DNA of 64,000 bases from Ampelocalamus luodianensis (GCA_036346255.1 CM070635.1:41691715-41755714), one strand, 5' to 3'; counted from the first letter of the stretch, positions 1 to 11,478 are shown. A program made the numbers and translations. The notes: generated from the letters alone by a model not told the origin.

Positions 1-52
1 ATGCCCTGGTACAACAAATAAACGAGCAGCTCCTCCAAGGCCCCAAGATACC
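1..52 (+). other. 5' UTR part of the wax gene, with a possible short uORF
   Basis: These bases precede the start codon of the CER1-like gene. The window opens with an ATG followed by five codons and TAA (1-21), which would be a six-residue upstream ORF if the transcript includes it. The promoter lies outside the window, so neither transcription start nor regulation can be judged. Confidence 0.45.
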
Positions 53-3000
53 ATGGCCACAAACCCCGGCCTCTTCAGCGAGTGGCCATGGAAGAGGCTT
101 GGCAGCTTCAAGGTACCTTAATTTGCATCACCCACCTCCTGCACTCGACCCAGTCTCTGGCCGCTTAAGCAAACTACTCTTTAGATCCATTTATGTCGGT
201 AATGCTAGCTGTGCCATCCTGCAGTAAGCAGTAATGCTCTTATTTGAGTCCACTACGTGCTGTTCGACCACCAGCGCCCGTATCATGTTCAGGACTGACA
301 ATATTGGCCATATGTACCATGCATGGGTTTTATGTACTTGCAGTGTGCATGCAGGACATGCGTGATGCATGAACATCCTAATGAACTTTCATTCTAGTCG
401 ATCTCAGGCCTTACTTGGCCGAAAATTGTCTTACACGTGCATGCATAGTGAAACTAACCAAGTCGAAGATGTGTGCTCGCATGCATGCATATGCAGTACA
501 TCGTGGTGGCGCCGTGGGTGCTTCACGGCGGCTACCTCGTGGCAACCAAGGGGTGGCGGGAGGTGGACCTGGGTTACATTGCCATCCTCCCCTCGGTTCT
601 GCTCCGGATGATCCACAACCAGGTCTGGATCACCGCGTCGCGCCTCCAGAACGCGCGCGGCAGGCGCCAGATCGTCGGCCGCGGCATCGAGTTCGACCAG
701 GTCGACCGCGAGAGGAACTGGTAAGTTACGTGCGCGTGCTTCTCCGGCTCACGATCGGCATCATAGCCCGCCGCGCCGACATAAGTTAACAAGTTAATGA
801 CATGGAAACTGTGTGGCAGGGACGACCAGATCATCCTGAGCGCCATCCTGCTCTACCTCGGCGCGCTGTACCTGCCGGGCGCCCAGCACCTGCCGCTCTG
901 GAGGTCGGACGGCGCGGTCCTGCTGGCGCTGCTGCACGCCGGCCCCGTCGAGTTCCTCTACTACTGGTTCCACCGCGCGCTGCACCACCACTTCCTCTAC
1001 ACCCGCTACCACTCGCACCACCACGCCTCCATCATCACCGAGCCCATCACCTGTACGTAACCCCGCTCTCTCGGTTATCGGTTAAGTTAACCGAAGTAGT
1101 CGTGCATGCATGCACCGCGTAAGCTATCATCTGATTTTTTTTTTCCGGTAATTGTTTTTACTGTTGGTGAAGTCCTGATGCAGTGCATCGACTGTATGAC
1201 TTCCCAAGGGCAGTTAAAGACGTATTTCCAAGAGGGGACATGAGCATGGTCGATCTGTAGCGTAGTTGATCAGAAGCTAGCGTCTTGTCTGTTTCTTTCG
1301 ACCAAACAGGGTGGTGTTAGGGAGTATTTGAGTATTTTGTTGCTAATTAGTACTCAAATTTTGAACTTTAGATCTAGATTCAATGCATGAGATCACTTTG
1401 GCTCTTCCTCTAATGAGATATCACCAAACATAGTATAGATAAAAAAAACTGAAGTACTCACAAACCCAAAAAACACTCGAGTACTCTCTAGCAAACCCCA
1501 AACAGAAACTGCCCAGTCACCAGCCGATCGCTTCTCGTCCTTGCGTGCATGTTTAGGGCGTGAGTTTTGTGAGTGACCGGCCAGGAACCAAATAAGGCGG
1601 ATAAAGGATGAGATATTCCGGGAGGACCGGGACCATTGGAAAAGCCAAGTCGATCCGTTTCTGCATCCGTATGCTTCCGTTATGACCAAACAGAAGCAGG
1701 AGCTATCATGTAGGACGGTAGGTGTACTTTCCATTTAACAATCGCAGTCTCCGGATGGCCCACCGACAGGGAAAACAAAGAAGAACACAACACAACGTTA
1801 ATTAGGACAGTATGCTAGCACAGTGGCAAATAAAACCAATCAGTGCTCTTTACTGATGTTTTAGTTTCTGTGGTGGAAATGATCGGATCCGACCTGTACA
1901 ATGCAACAAAAACTGATTTTTTTTTATCACATAGGACAGATAAGGTATTACTGCTCCTAGCTACATGTAAAATCTTAGTTACAGCGTAGGTCGTATGTTA
2001 CTATTGCCTTCACCGTTCACTGTGGAGGCAGAGCTCTGCGGGCTATAGTATGTATCAGGCTATATATCCATCGGCAGTAGTAAGCATTCACTGCCTCTGT
2101 GGAACAGGTGCTGACATGCATACGTGTCAATACCGAAGGAACCGAAAACTTCTACCCCCCACCCCCAAAAAAAAGAAAGGAAAGAGATGGTACTGAAATA
2201 GTTCACAAATTACTGCTAAACTCCTAGTAAAATCAGTGAATCATACACTTCTCAATGGGTATAAAAAAGAGTGCTAAACGTAAGGCAAAGATGTGGGTAA
2301 GTTCAGAACTGTTACAGTAGTTTGGTAAACTGTATGTTATGATAGTTATGCGCCCCCAAAAAGCATGAACCATGTCATAGCTATGAGACCATATGAATCA
2401 AGAACTCACAATAGAGCTCATCTGTATAATTTTTTTCCTTGGTTGCTGTTTGGTTTTCATAAGCAGTAAAAATACTTGGATTAATCTTTAAATAGTTTAA
2501 GAATACAGATGACCTGCTTTTTTTTTAATCATGGTCATAAAACACAACATGCTACACTTCAAAGAAAACAGAAAGATTTGCAGCAAAAAACAGAAAGAAA
2601 TGTCTGCAGCATGGAAGCAGCGGATTAGGCAATGCACATGGCAATTAATTCCCATTGTTGGACATATAGATCAACTGAACGCGTAAGCACATACTATTAC
2701 TTCTTGACCATTCTTTCTGTAAGATGGCAAGATATACACTTCCCTGACCTTAGCAAGCAGAAGGACATAGTTTAAGACAACTTTTTAGCATGCGAGTTTG
2801 TTGTTTACCTTGCAAACAATCGCATTAAGAGCAGCCATGTTAGGTGCATCAAATGGTCACCTTAATCTTATGGTGATGATGATCCTGTTATGTTTGTGCA
2901 GCCGTCATCCATCCATTTGCTGAGCTCGTGGCCTATGAACTGTTGTTCTCGATTCCATTGATCACCTGCGCCTTGACTGGAACTGCTTCCATAATCGCGT

Positions 3001-5211
3001 TCGAGATCTACTTGATCTACATTGACTTCATGAACAACATGGGCCACTGCAACTTCGAGTTGGTGCCCAGCTGGCTCTTCAAATGGTTCCCACCACTCAA
3101 GTATCTCATGTATACACCATCGTAAGTGTTTCATCTATTTCTTCATACAAATAACCTCTCCTTTTCGTAATATCCTTCTCTAACTAAGGCAAATCAACAA
3201 GGTTCAGCTAATCTAGATTTCACTGTGAGGTTAAGATTTTTTTTTCTCATGACTCTGTCTGTTGTTGTTCTCAGTGTGTAATATTTTTTTGAAACCAAGG
3301 GCAGGATTCTCAGTGTGTAATATGAACTTTTGCATGTTAATTAGGTTTCATTCTCTTCACCACACTCAGTTCCGGACAAACTACTCTCTTTTCATGCCGT
3401 TCTACGACTACATATATAACACCATGGACAAGTCATCGGACACACTGTATGAGAACTCACTCAAAGACAAGGAAGAAGCAGTAGATGTGGTACACCTTAC
3501 CCATTTCACCAGCCTGCAGTCCATCTATCATATGAGGCCCGGGTTTGCCGAATACGCCTCCAAGCCGTATGCCTCCAAGTGGTACATGCGGATCATGTGG
3601 CCCGTATCGTTGCTCTCCATGGTGCTGACATGGGAGTATGGTTCTTCGTTCACTGTTGAGAGGAATGTCATGAAGAAACTCAGGATGCAGTCATGGGCCA
3701 TACCAAGATACACTTTCCATGTGAGTTCAAAAAAAAGAAAAAGAAAAAAGATACAGTTCCATGTAAGAATCATGTTCAGTTCACAAGAACTGGTGTACAT
3801 TCTAACCAAATAGCCAATCTTTTCCTTTCTGCAGTATGGATTGAGTTGGGAGAAGGAAGCTATCAGTAACCTGATTGAAAAGGCAATATGCGAAGCTGAC
3901 CAAAAAGGAGCAAAAGTCGTTAGCCTTGGACTCCTGAATCAGGTATGCAGTTTCTTAGTTATTCAAAGTACAAGTTGACATGGGTCTTCTGTACTCCCAA
4001 ATGGTAGTCTTGTCCATATATATTGTCACAAAGAAAATTATTAGTAATATATGATTAACTTCTGTTGAAGGAAGAGGTTTAGTAATATAGATGAAAAGGC
4101 AGGAAAAATAAGAAAATTGGCGGCAAAGTGGCCATGGACAGTTATTCCAGTGGTGCTAATAAATTTTGAATTTCATATCATTAGAAAAGGCGGAATTATT
4201 TTATGTATGACCTCATGCATAACAGAAGTTGTAATTGACAACAATATGTTTAACATCAGGCACATAGCCTCAATGGAAGGGGCGGACTTTATCTGCAGAA
4301 GTACCCGAAATTGGGGGTAAGACTTGTGGATGGCACCAGCTTAGCTGCTGCAGTGGTTGTCAATAGTATCCCCCAAGGCACAGATCAAGTGGTTATGGCG
4401 GGAAATATTTCGAAGGTGGCTCGTGCTGTTGCCGCAGCATTGTGCAAGAAAAACATCAAGGTAAGAACTAAATGCTCGCATCTCCTTCACTTCAATCGCA
4501 AGCAGAAATAATTTCTTGTACTAAAATCTAACAAGCAACTCATGCCTATCTTGTGCAGGTCGTAATGACAAACAAGCAGGGTTATCGTTTTCTTAAGCCC
4601 AACATGCCAGAAGATGGAGCTGACAACCTTTTATTTTCGAAAACCGGCACTGCGAAGGTAAGAAGGGACTTATGCGTTCCCTCCATTCTCTTAACAAATG
4701 AATAGGAGACATCATATGAGAGAACATCATCTCTAATCAACAAATGGCATCACTGTTTGCCCTCAAATTTTGCAGGTGTGGGTTATTGGAGAAGGACTAG
4801 ATGCTGCTGAGCAGTCGAGGGCACAGAAAGGAACACGGTTTATCCCATACTCACAGTTCCCACCAAGAATGGCACGCAAAGACTGCTGCACCTACTCAAT
4901 GACTCCTGCAATGACTGTCCCTAACACACTGCAGAATTTGCATTCCTGCGAGGTAAGTAACACAATGAACTGCAACATTGAAAGAGCTTCACTGCATGGT
5001 CTAACCAAGTTTGCCTTTTTTTTTGTTTTCTGTTTTTGTTTTTTTGCAGAATTGGCTACCAAGGAAGGTCATGAGCGCCTGGCGCATAGCTGGAATCGTT
5101 CATGCGTTGGAGGGATGGAACGAGCACGAGTGCGGAGACATGGTGCTAGACATGGAGAAAGTATGGTCTGCTGCAGTTCTCCATGGCTTCCGCCCCGTTG
5201 CTCAAGCTTGA
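53..5211 (+). CDS. GL1-5: CER1/GLOSSY1-like aldehyde decarbonylase (wax alkane synthesis), 10 exons
   Basis: Exons: 53-112, 497-720, 820-1052, 2902-3121, 3345-3720, 3835-3942, 4260-4460, 4559-4657, 4776-4952, 5050-5211. All introns are GT-AG, phases agree, and the sum is 1860 nt (619 aa plus TGA), the usual CER1-family length. Seen: the N-terminus MATNPGLFSEWPW; a fatty-acid-hydroxylase domain with His boxes HRALHHH (from residue 146), HSHHH (159-163) and HSLHH (248-252); hydrophobic segments around 174-210; and a WAX2 C-terminal domain ending with LEGWNEHECGD. Known: in Arabidopsis CER1 works with CER3 and cytochrome b5 at the ER to turn very-long-chain acyl-CoA into alkanes. The rice gene WDA1/GL1-5 is needed for anther wax and pollen fertility. 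Inferred: an orthologue of rice GL1-5, since it looks closer to that paralogue than to other GL1 members; the symbol rests on remembered similarity. The start was chosen by homology and the good context ACCATGG. No frameshift or stop is seen. Confidence 0.93.
1053..2901 (+). other. Long intron 3 of the wax gene (1.85 kb)
   Basis: The intron is bounded by a GTACGT donor after the codons for ITEPIT and a TGTGCAG acceptor before the codons for VIHPF. It splits a serine codon (T/CC). It is much longer than the other introns (about 100-380 nt). The short ORFs inside it have no family resemblance and are chance frames. The segment around 1290-1740 is more GC-mixed than its flanks and may be an old small insertion, but I found no clean terminal repeats. 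Confidence 0.85.
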
Positions 5212-5661
5212 CGCTCTGGTTGCAACTTGCAAGTCAATGGAATAAGTTTTGGACGGATATGCCATATGCTCGCTGGAGCCATGCTATGGAAAAAGAAACG
5301 GACACATTGGCTAGCAGAAACGTAGCAATATAAGTAGTTTGATATGCCATGGTTAGCTATTTACCGCATTATTCATCTCCTACATATGATCAAAAACTGA
5401 TAATGAGTTAATGACTCCACTCGTATCACTATCTGTCCTTACATCAATAATGTAATTCAAATAGAGAAACAAGCATGGGCAATTGGGCATTGTTGTGCAC
5501 TTTCATAAATTTATAGCTACGATACTGTTCAACTTGATTACAATCCATAAAGTAGTAGGGGAGGGGTAGCGTGCAATGCAACCGATACAGAATTTGCTCG
5601 GTAGCAGTGAACCCATATCGCCCTTGACGGATGCAAAGAAAGCTTGACCAATTTATGCTCT
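5212..5661 (+). other. 3' UTR and downstream flank of the wax gene
   Basis: AT-rich sequence between the TGA and the retrotransposon at 5662. It should contain the 3' UTR and polyadenylation region; an AATAAT string near 5446 is the only vague signal. The last five bases, GCTCT (5657-5661), are the left target-site duplication of the next element. Confidence 0.5.
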
Positions 5662-6064
5662 TGTCATGGATGGGGCACTGTTCATGTATATGAACAGTAT
5701 AGGTGGTACTGTAGTATCACACACTGTTTATGCCAGGCCCACAGGTGCATTAGTAGTTGGAAATAGAGATAAGAATAATTAGTTTTCTTGTTAGTTGAGT
5801 TTACTTCCTTAGAAATCTATTCTATCTAATAGAGATAAGTTTTCTTAGAAATAGAGATTGTATCTTAGAGGTCAAGTTGGGTTGTCCCTATAAAAGGGAT
5901 GACATGTATCCATTATCAATCAAGTAAGAAAGATGAATTAATCTAGTCTCCCTTCCAAAGTTCTATCATCTCAGTCTATAGTCTAATATCTCATCCGACC
6001 AAGCCGACACCGTCCGGCCTTCTTCCTGACGGTGTTTACCTCATAATGATATAAGATCATAACA
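5662..6064 (+). repeat. 5' LTR (copy A1)
   Basis: TG...CA boundaries, with a TATAAAAG box at about 5890-5897 consistent with a retroviral-type promoter. It matches 8042-8445 along its whole length with scattered substitutions. The stretches near GGAAATAGAGATAAG and the 3' end CTAAGATCATAACA are easy landmarks. Confidence 0.9.
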
Positions 6065-6066
6065 TT

Positions 6067-6080
6067 TGGTATCAGAGCCA
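6067..6080 (+). promoter_or_regulatory. Primer-binding site, initiator tRNA-Met
   Basis: TGGTATCAGAGCCA starts two bases after the 5' LTR. It is the standard complement of the 3' end of plant initiator tRNA-Met used to prime minus-strand DNA synthesis. Confidence 0.88.
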
Positions 6081-6085
6081 ATACC

Positions 6086-6226
6086 ATGGTTCCTGCTGCC
6101 GAGAATTTCAAGGCCATGAGAGCCACCCTCAACGTGATAAGTGCTGGCGTAGACGACATGAAAGCCATTTTAGCAGACATGGTGGCTATGGTGGTCAAGC
6201 TGATAGAAAAGAAGAAGAATGCATGA
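6086..6226 (+). pseudogene. Vestigial 46-codon gag start
   Basis: An ATG right after the primer site opens a 46-codon frame beginning MVPAAENFKAM and ending with a lysine-rich tail and TGA. Its position matches the gag start of a retrotransposon, and the sense resembles the start of the ORF at 6967 that follows the second primer site. No capsid motif or zinc knuckle is present, so this is a remnant. Confidence 0.5.
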
Positions 6227-6524
6227 GCAGCAGCTAATACGCGATCTGCACCACCAGAGGCGTCTCTGATTTCGCGGTGACTTCCGCATCATCGACTTCG
6301 CTGTCCGTGGTTGCACCAACGGTGCTCTCGCCGAGGAAGAAGGCTGCTACCCAATGACTATCTTCTCCACGCGATCGGCCGATGTCTGTTGGAGCGTTGC
6401 GGACCATCTTCCATGCAATGTTTCGCCGACGCCACGATTTATAATCAACATGGGGTCTCTTAGAACTTCAGCAATGGCTGCTACCACAGCTCGAGGACGA
6501 CCTGTCACAAAAGTAGGGGAGTAG

Positions 6525-6921
6525 TGTCATGGGCAGGCACTGTTCACGTGTATGAACAGTAACACAGGTACTGTAGCATAGGATTAGGAAGGGATTACCT
6601 TCCCCAATAAGAATATATATTTTCCTAAATAGTTGATTAGTTTCCTTGTATAAGAATTAGTTAATCAGAAAGGTTTCTATTAGTTAGGAATGTTATCTGT
6701 TAGTTAGGAAGGTCATCATTTAGATTGATTTTATCCATAATTATTAGAAGGGTCCTCTATATAAGGAGGCTTATTGTAATCATTGGCTAGCAATGAGAAT
6801 ACAATAGTCTACGTCCCAATCCCCTTCGTCTCCTCAATCTATAGTCTTCCCTCTCCTAGCAGCCGACGCCACCGGTTATGTTTCCGGTGATGTTTACCCC
6901 AATGATTTAAGGATTATAACA
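6525..6921 (+). repeat. Internal LTR (copy B)
   Basis: Starts TGTCATGGGCAGGCACTG like the outer LTRs and ends ATAACA. A TATATAAGG box lies near 6758. It has diverged clearly from copies A1 and A2 in its middle but shares both ends. It is preceded by a purine tract (about 6511-6523) and followed by TGGTATCAGAGC at 6925, so it is flanked as if it served as both a 3' LTR and a 5' LTR. Confidence 0.82.
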
Positions 6922-6924
6922 ACT

Positions 6925-6936
6925 TGGTATCAGAGC
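6925..6936 (+). promoter_or_regulatory. Second primer-binding site
   Basis: TGGTATCAGAGC lies three bases after LTR copy B. It duplicates the arrangement after the first LTR and supports a tandem-element origin. Confidence 0.8.
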
Positions 6937-6966
6937 AGTCAATCCATTCCCACGACTTCTGCTACC

Positions 6967-7455
6967 ATGGTTATAGCGACAGATCAGACCATCAGACCTG
7001 CTGCCGAGTCATTGGCTATGATCAAGGCTAACGTCAACAAGATGACCATGAGTACCAACGACAACGATAAGAAGATGACGACCATCTTCCTCGACATGCA
7101 TGCCACTTTGGAGAAGATGATCGTGGCGACGACAGTGAAACCTCCCACTGCGGCGATGATGCCTTCTACAGAGGTGGTGACGCCATCCACGGCGGCGGCG
7201 GAGCTACCTCCAGTAACTGCAGCAATTGCCGCACTTCCACATCTCACTGTGATGTTGCTAGAGTCCACCGCCGCCCTACCGAAGTTCGTCTTGGCCACCG
7301 TGGCATTGTCAGGGTTATTGCCATGCTTGCTGCAGCGACCGGTGAGTTTGCCGCAACCACGCGTTGAGGCAATGATCTTCAAGAACTCATGTCGCCATCG
7401 CAACCTCTCGTCAACTTGGGGTCACCTAGGGGCCATCACCACAACTCGAGGATGA
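6967..7455 (+). CDS. 162-codon gag-like or chance ORF of the non-autonomous element
   Basis: An ATG soon after the second primer site opens a frame rich in Thr, Ala and Met (MVIATDQTIRPAAES...), with a predicted helical first third and an Ala/Pro-rich middle. The position is that of gag, but I recognise no capsid domain or CCHC knuckle. Codon use shows no clear coding signature and the frame runs into the 3' tail of the element. It may be a degenerate gag reduced to its N-terminal part. Confidence 0.35.
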   Translation: MVIATDQTIRPAAESLAMIKANVNKMTMSTNDNDKKMTTIFLDMHATLEKMIVATTVKPPTAAMMPSTEVVTPSTAAAELPPVTAAIAALPHLTVMLLESTAALPKFVLATVALSGLLPCLLQRPVSLPQPRVEAMIFKNSCRHRNLSSTWGHLGAITTTRG

Positions 7456-7477
7456 GCTATCGCAAAAGGAGAGGAGT

Positions 7478-7832
7478 AAGCTTAAGCTGATAAGAAAAGA
7501 CAATCAATTCACTTATACTTCAATACTCCTCCTCACGTGTAGGCTCCCTCAGACCTAAGACGTAGAATAAAAATGAGCTACAATTATTTTCTTAATTGCG
7601 TCAGCCGGGTCTTGAACTCAAGACCTCTTAGCTTTTGGGTGAATTGGTTAGTGCATACAACTCAATATGGTATCAGAGCCAAGAGGTCTTAAGTTCAAGA
7701 CCTGGCTGGCGCAATTAAGAAAATAATTGCATTCATTTCTATTCCACATCTTAGGCCTGAGGGAGCATACACGTGAGGGGGAGTGTTGAAGTATGAGTGA
7801 ATTGCACGTCTTTCCTCATCAGCTTAAGCTTT
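7478..7832. repeat. Fold-back (inverted) repeat with primer-site-like loop
   Basis: Left arm from AAGCTTAAGCTGAT (7478) and right arm ending ATCAGCTTAAGCTT (7832) are near-perfect reverse complements over roughly 150 bp each. The loop around 7640-7680 contains TGGTATCAGAGCC. The element is flanked by direct copies of the host element's 3' tail (about 7340-7476 and 7890-8037). It looks like a MITE or fold-back insertion that has lost obvious target duplications. Confidence 0.72.
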
Positions 7833-8041
7833 TGGATGAATTGGTTAGTACATACAACTCAATATGGTATCAAAGCATCACGACGTCAACCGATGAGTTT
7901 GCCGCAACCGCATATGGAGGCAATGATCTTCAAGGACTCATGTCGTCATCGTAGCCTCTCATTAACATGGGGTCTCCTAGGGCTTCAACCATGGCCGCCA
8001 CCACAGCTCGAGGATGAGCTATCGCGAAAGGAGGGGATTAG

Positions 8042-8445
8042 TGTTATGGGCGGGTACTGTTCACATGCATGAACATTACACGCGGTACTGTAGTGCCATG
8101 CACTGTTCATGCGGGCCCATGGGTGCATTAGATGTTGGAAATAGAGATAAGAATATATAGTTAGTTTCCTTGTTAGTTGAGTTTACTTCCTTAGAGATCT
8201 ATTGTATCTAATAGAGATAAGTTTCCTTAGAAATAGAGGTTGTTTCTTAGGGGTCAAGTCGAGTCGTCTCTATAAAAAGGATAGCATGTATCCATTATCA
8301 ATCAAGCAAGAAAGATGAATTAATCTAATCTTCCTTCCAAGGTTCTATCACCCCAGTCTATAGTCTAATCACTCATCCACCAAGCCGACGCCGCCCGACC
8401 TTCTTCGTGATGGTGTTTACCCCGTAATGATCTAAGATCATAACA
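8042..8445 (+). repeat. 3' LTR (copy A2)
   Basis: TGTTATGG...CATAACA, about 404 bp, matching copy A1. A purine tract with GGAGGGGA ends just before it, and GCTCT follows. A TATAAAAAGG box lies at 8271-8280. Confidence 0.9.
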
Positions 8446-8450
8446 GCTCT

Positions 8451-8834
8451 ATTGACATGAAACTACAGTAACTTCTCGGCGGGCTCTTTTGGAAGTTAAA
8501 AATGTGGTAGTACTGTAGTATTGACTACTGAAATGAAGAACTTTCCGGTATTGGTCAAACAAGAAACTATCTCTTGATGTTGTGATAGTGTTATACACTC
8601 AAACTGGTTTTCTTTTCTTTTAGAAACTAAACTGATGAAATTTTTGGAAATTTTGGTCAATATTGTATAGGAATAACTGTGTAATAGCCTAAGGTGATCA
8701 GTGACTCCACAATCCACATTTCTACAATCATTTTTTTAATCTTGAAATCCACACTGTTTCAGAATTTGCTATTGTTGACGTCAGTTTTCTTATATTTGAA
8801 GTGAAATTAAGCACCCTTTTCCTAAAAATAATTG
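8451..8834. other. Unassigned AT-rich spacer
   Basis: No coding frame, repeat structure or recognised element. It is probably original 3' flank of the wax gene, because it continues directly after the target duplication of the retrotransposon. Confidence 0.5.
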
Positions 8835-11478
8835 ATTTTTTTTAATAAAAGGTTTCTCCTATTTCTATTAATAGAAACTAGATTACAAGAGTTCAAACAA
8901 CAAACTAGAAAATCATAAAGAAACATCCATCAGATAAAACCCAAACACAACAAGAGAGGCTTAGGGTACTGATATTATAACCCTCGATGCTGGCAAACAA
9001 GTAGAGCGATAACAGAGAACAACAAAAGCTAACTGCCACTACACTATGATTTCTCTCATCCTCCAGCTTCTTGATCCACGGCATCCACCTTCTTCTTGCC
9101 CCCAAACACCTCCATCGCCACATGACCCAGCAGCTTAGCGCCCGTGACTAGTATATTCTACTCTGCCTCCTTCTGCATTTTAACCCAAAGATCAATCCAT
9201 CAGCAAATATCAAAAACCACTGATATCGGTTCTGAAGGCCATTTTTGATGAAAATAAGCTAGAATCCTTTGCTTAAGGACTAACCACAAGAAAATCTTAA
9301 CCTTTAGAGGTAATTTCACCCCCAAATGAAGTAATAAGGAAAAGCAAAATGTTGATCCCTTAATGCATTGTAAAAGGACTTCACCGAAAAGATACCAAAA
9401 GGTGTCAACTGCCAAACTAACTTGTTACAGTCAATACCCAACTTCACATTATTGCATTCCTTTAGTAATTGAAGCCACAAAACTAAACTACCCCCCAGAA
9501 GGGTCCTTCTAAACCTAATAAAATTCACCATTGCTTGAAGACAACTGCTACTGTAACTTGTCTATTTATCAAAAGATCATACAAACTAACATATCTCACA
9601 GCAAAAGGAGCATCTCCTATCCAAAGATCTTCCCAAAACCTGGTTATAGTGCCATCTCCCAACTTTCTCTTACAACAAGAGAAGAAGGCATCCTTCACCT
9701 CCATTAAACCTTTCCAAAGAAAGAATCTCTAGCCTTAGCTTTGACTTGTGTCAAGGTTTTCTTGCTCAAATACTTTTGTCTAATGATACTTTGCCCCTGA
9801 CCCTCTCTATTTTTTAACCTCCACAACCACTTGCCTAAAAGAGCTAAGTTCATAACTTTCAGATCAAGAACACCTAAACCCCCTTGGGACTTGGGCAAAC
9901 ACACCACTAGCCAACTAACCAAATGGTATTTTCTATTACCAACACTGGAATTTCAAAGGAATCTTGACCTGAAACAATCCATCTTTTTCGTAACCCCCAC
10001 AGGTAATTTGTAAAAAGACATCATGCACAGAGGCAAACTGCTTAAGGAAGAGTGGACAAGCACCAACCTCCCCCCATAAAGTTAGCAGTTTTCCTTGCCA
10101 ACCACTCAATTTGTCCTCAAATATATCCTCAACAGTTTTCCAATCCTGATTTCTCACCTTTTTCCTATCCACAGGAATCCCTAAATACTTAAGAGGCAAC
10201 TCCCCCCTACAAGTGAGGATTTCCTAAAAAATTTCATGCTTAACTCCTGCAGACCCAATGCAGAAAACCTCACTTTTGAGAAAGTTTATTTTCAGACCTG
10301 ATAGATGCTCAAACAAGCAAAGGATAAATTTCAGATTTTTAGCACTCTCTTCATCATCCTGAATCATGAAAATAGTGTCATCGGCATACTGCAAAATAGC
10401 ACTCCCTTCATTCAATAAATGAGAATTTAGCCCTTTAATCAGCCCCAAATCCTGAGCTTTATTAATGAGATGGGCTAGGACATCAGCTACAATATCAAAC
10501 AGCAGTAGTGACAAAGGATCACCCTGCCTAAGACCTTTAAAAGTTCTGAAATAAGGACCTATTTCATCGCTCACCTTAACACACACCTTACACCCAATAA
10601 CCACATGCATAATCCAATCAATCCACTTAGTTGGAAAGCCTTCCAATATAAGGGTTTTAAAGAGAAAATTCCATTTAACTTTGTCATATGCTTTTTCAAA
10701 ATTGACTTTGAACAAGATCCCAGGCTCCTTTCTCCTATGCAACTCATGTAAAGTTTCATGCAGAGTGAGCACACCATCCATGATATACCTCCCTTTGAGA
10801 AAAAACAGTTTGAGACACAAGAATTATCTTAGCCAATCTATTAGTTAGAACTTTAGTTAAAATCTTGTAGCTAACATTTAACAAACAGATAGGTCGATAT
10901 TTCTGAATTCTATCTGCATCTTTTCCTTTTGACAGCATAGAAATGACACCATAGTTAAGTATTGAAATGTCCACCTTCCCAAAAAAGAAAGCATCTAAAA
11001 TATTTTTCAAATCCGTCTTAATCAAAGACCAAAATTTCTGATAGAACTCAATTGGGAACCCATCTGGGCTAGGAGCTTTATTCAACTCCATAGAAAAGAT
11101 AGCTTCTTGTAATTCTACCAAACTAAAATCCTGAATCAGGAATTCTCTATCCTGTTCATTCAACTGAGGAATGTTTTCCATTTCAAAATGAAACAAATTG
11201 TAATCTGACTGACCAAACCGATTTCTATAAAGTCAGTAATGTACTATAGTAAATTTTCGTTCCATTCAATCACTCCTTCATCCTAATGCAAGGTAGATAT
11301 GATATTTTTTCTTCTCCTCCCATTAGCTTTTGCATGGCAGTATTTTGTATTACCATCTCCCTCTAACAACTCTTTCTCCTTATATCTTTGAAACCATTTG
11401 ATTTCTTCCTCTCTTAGAATCCTACTTATCTGATTTTCTAGATGAGACTTATATTCTTTTTTGGCAACATCCAAGCCA
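8835..11478 (-). mobile_element. 5'-truncated LINE (L1 type), left copy
   Basis: The - strand carries the C-terminal two thirds of a LINE ORF2 followed by a 3' region ending in an A-run (T-run at 8835-8842 on the + strand). The endonuclease domain is missing: the frame begins at DVAKKEYKSHLENQ near 11474, where it joins unrelated GC-rich sequence. 5' truncation is normal for LINE insertions, but here the same truncation point recurs in the inverted copy at 17165, so the joint was made before duplication. Confidence 0.85.
9200..11474 (-). pseudogene. LINE ORF2 reverse transcriptase, broken (left copy)
   Basis: Reading leftward, frames show APSPDGFPIEFYQ and RPICLLNVSYKI (11196-10756), then KGRYIMDGV, FEKAYDKVKW, LRQGDPLS and the catalytic YADD box (10377-10388) within 10820-10224. 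A zf-RVT-type tail with LPLKVKIFLWL and WQLTPFGIFSVKS follows (about 9531-9200). This order is diagnostic of a non-LTR reverse transcriptase. At least three frame breaks separate the blocks and the endonuclease is absent, so it is inactive. Confidence 0.88.

Larger units (their letters stand above)
5662..8445 (+). mobile_element. Non-autonomous LTR retrotransposon with three LTRs in tandem
   Basis: Outer LTRs 5662-6064 and 8042-8445 are about 403 bp, start TG and end CATAACA, and are flanked by the 5-bp duplication GCTCT (5657-5661 and 8446-8450). A primer-binding site for initiator tRNA-Met follows the first LTR and a purine-rich tract precedes the last. No protease, integrase or reverse transcriptase is present, so the element must be mobilised in trans (TRIM/LARD-like). 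Odd: a third related LTR (6525-6921) sits inside with its own purine tract before it and its own primer site after it, giving LTR-internal-LTR-internal-LTR. A fold-back repeat lies in the second internal part. The element is in the same orientation as the wax gene and 450 bp past its stop. Confidence 0.88.

Noticed and set aside
1393..1734. 113-codon minus-strand frame inside intron 3 of the wax gene
   Set aside because: No family resemblance, lies wholly in an intron with good splice sites, and no conserved motif; chance frame.
1290..1740. Possible MITE in intron 3 (repeated GACCAAACAG strings)
   Set aside because: The strings are not arranged as terminal inverted repeats and no target duplication was found.
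6984..7403. 139-codon minus-strand frame opposite the gag-like ORF
   Set aside because: Mirror frame of the Ala/Thr-rich plus-strand sequence; no supporting motif.
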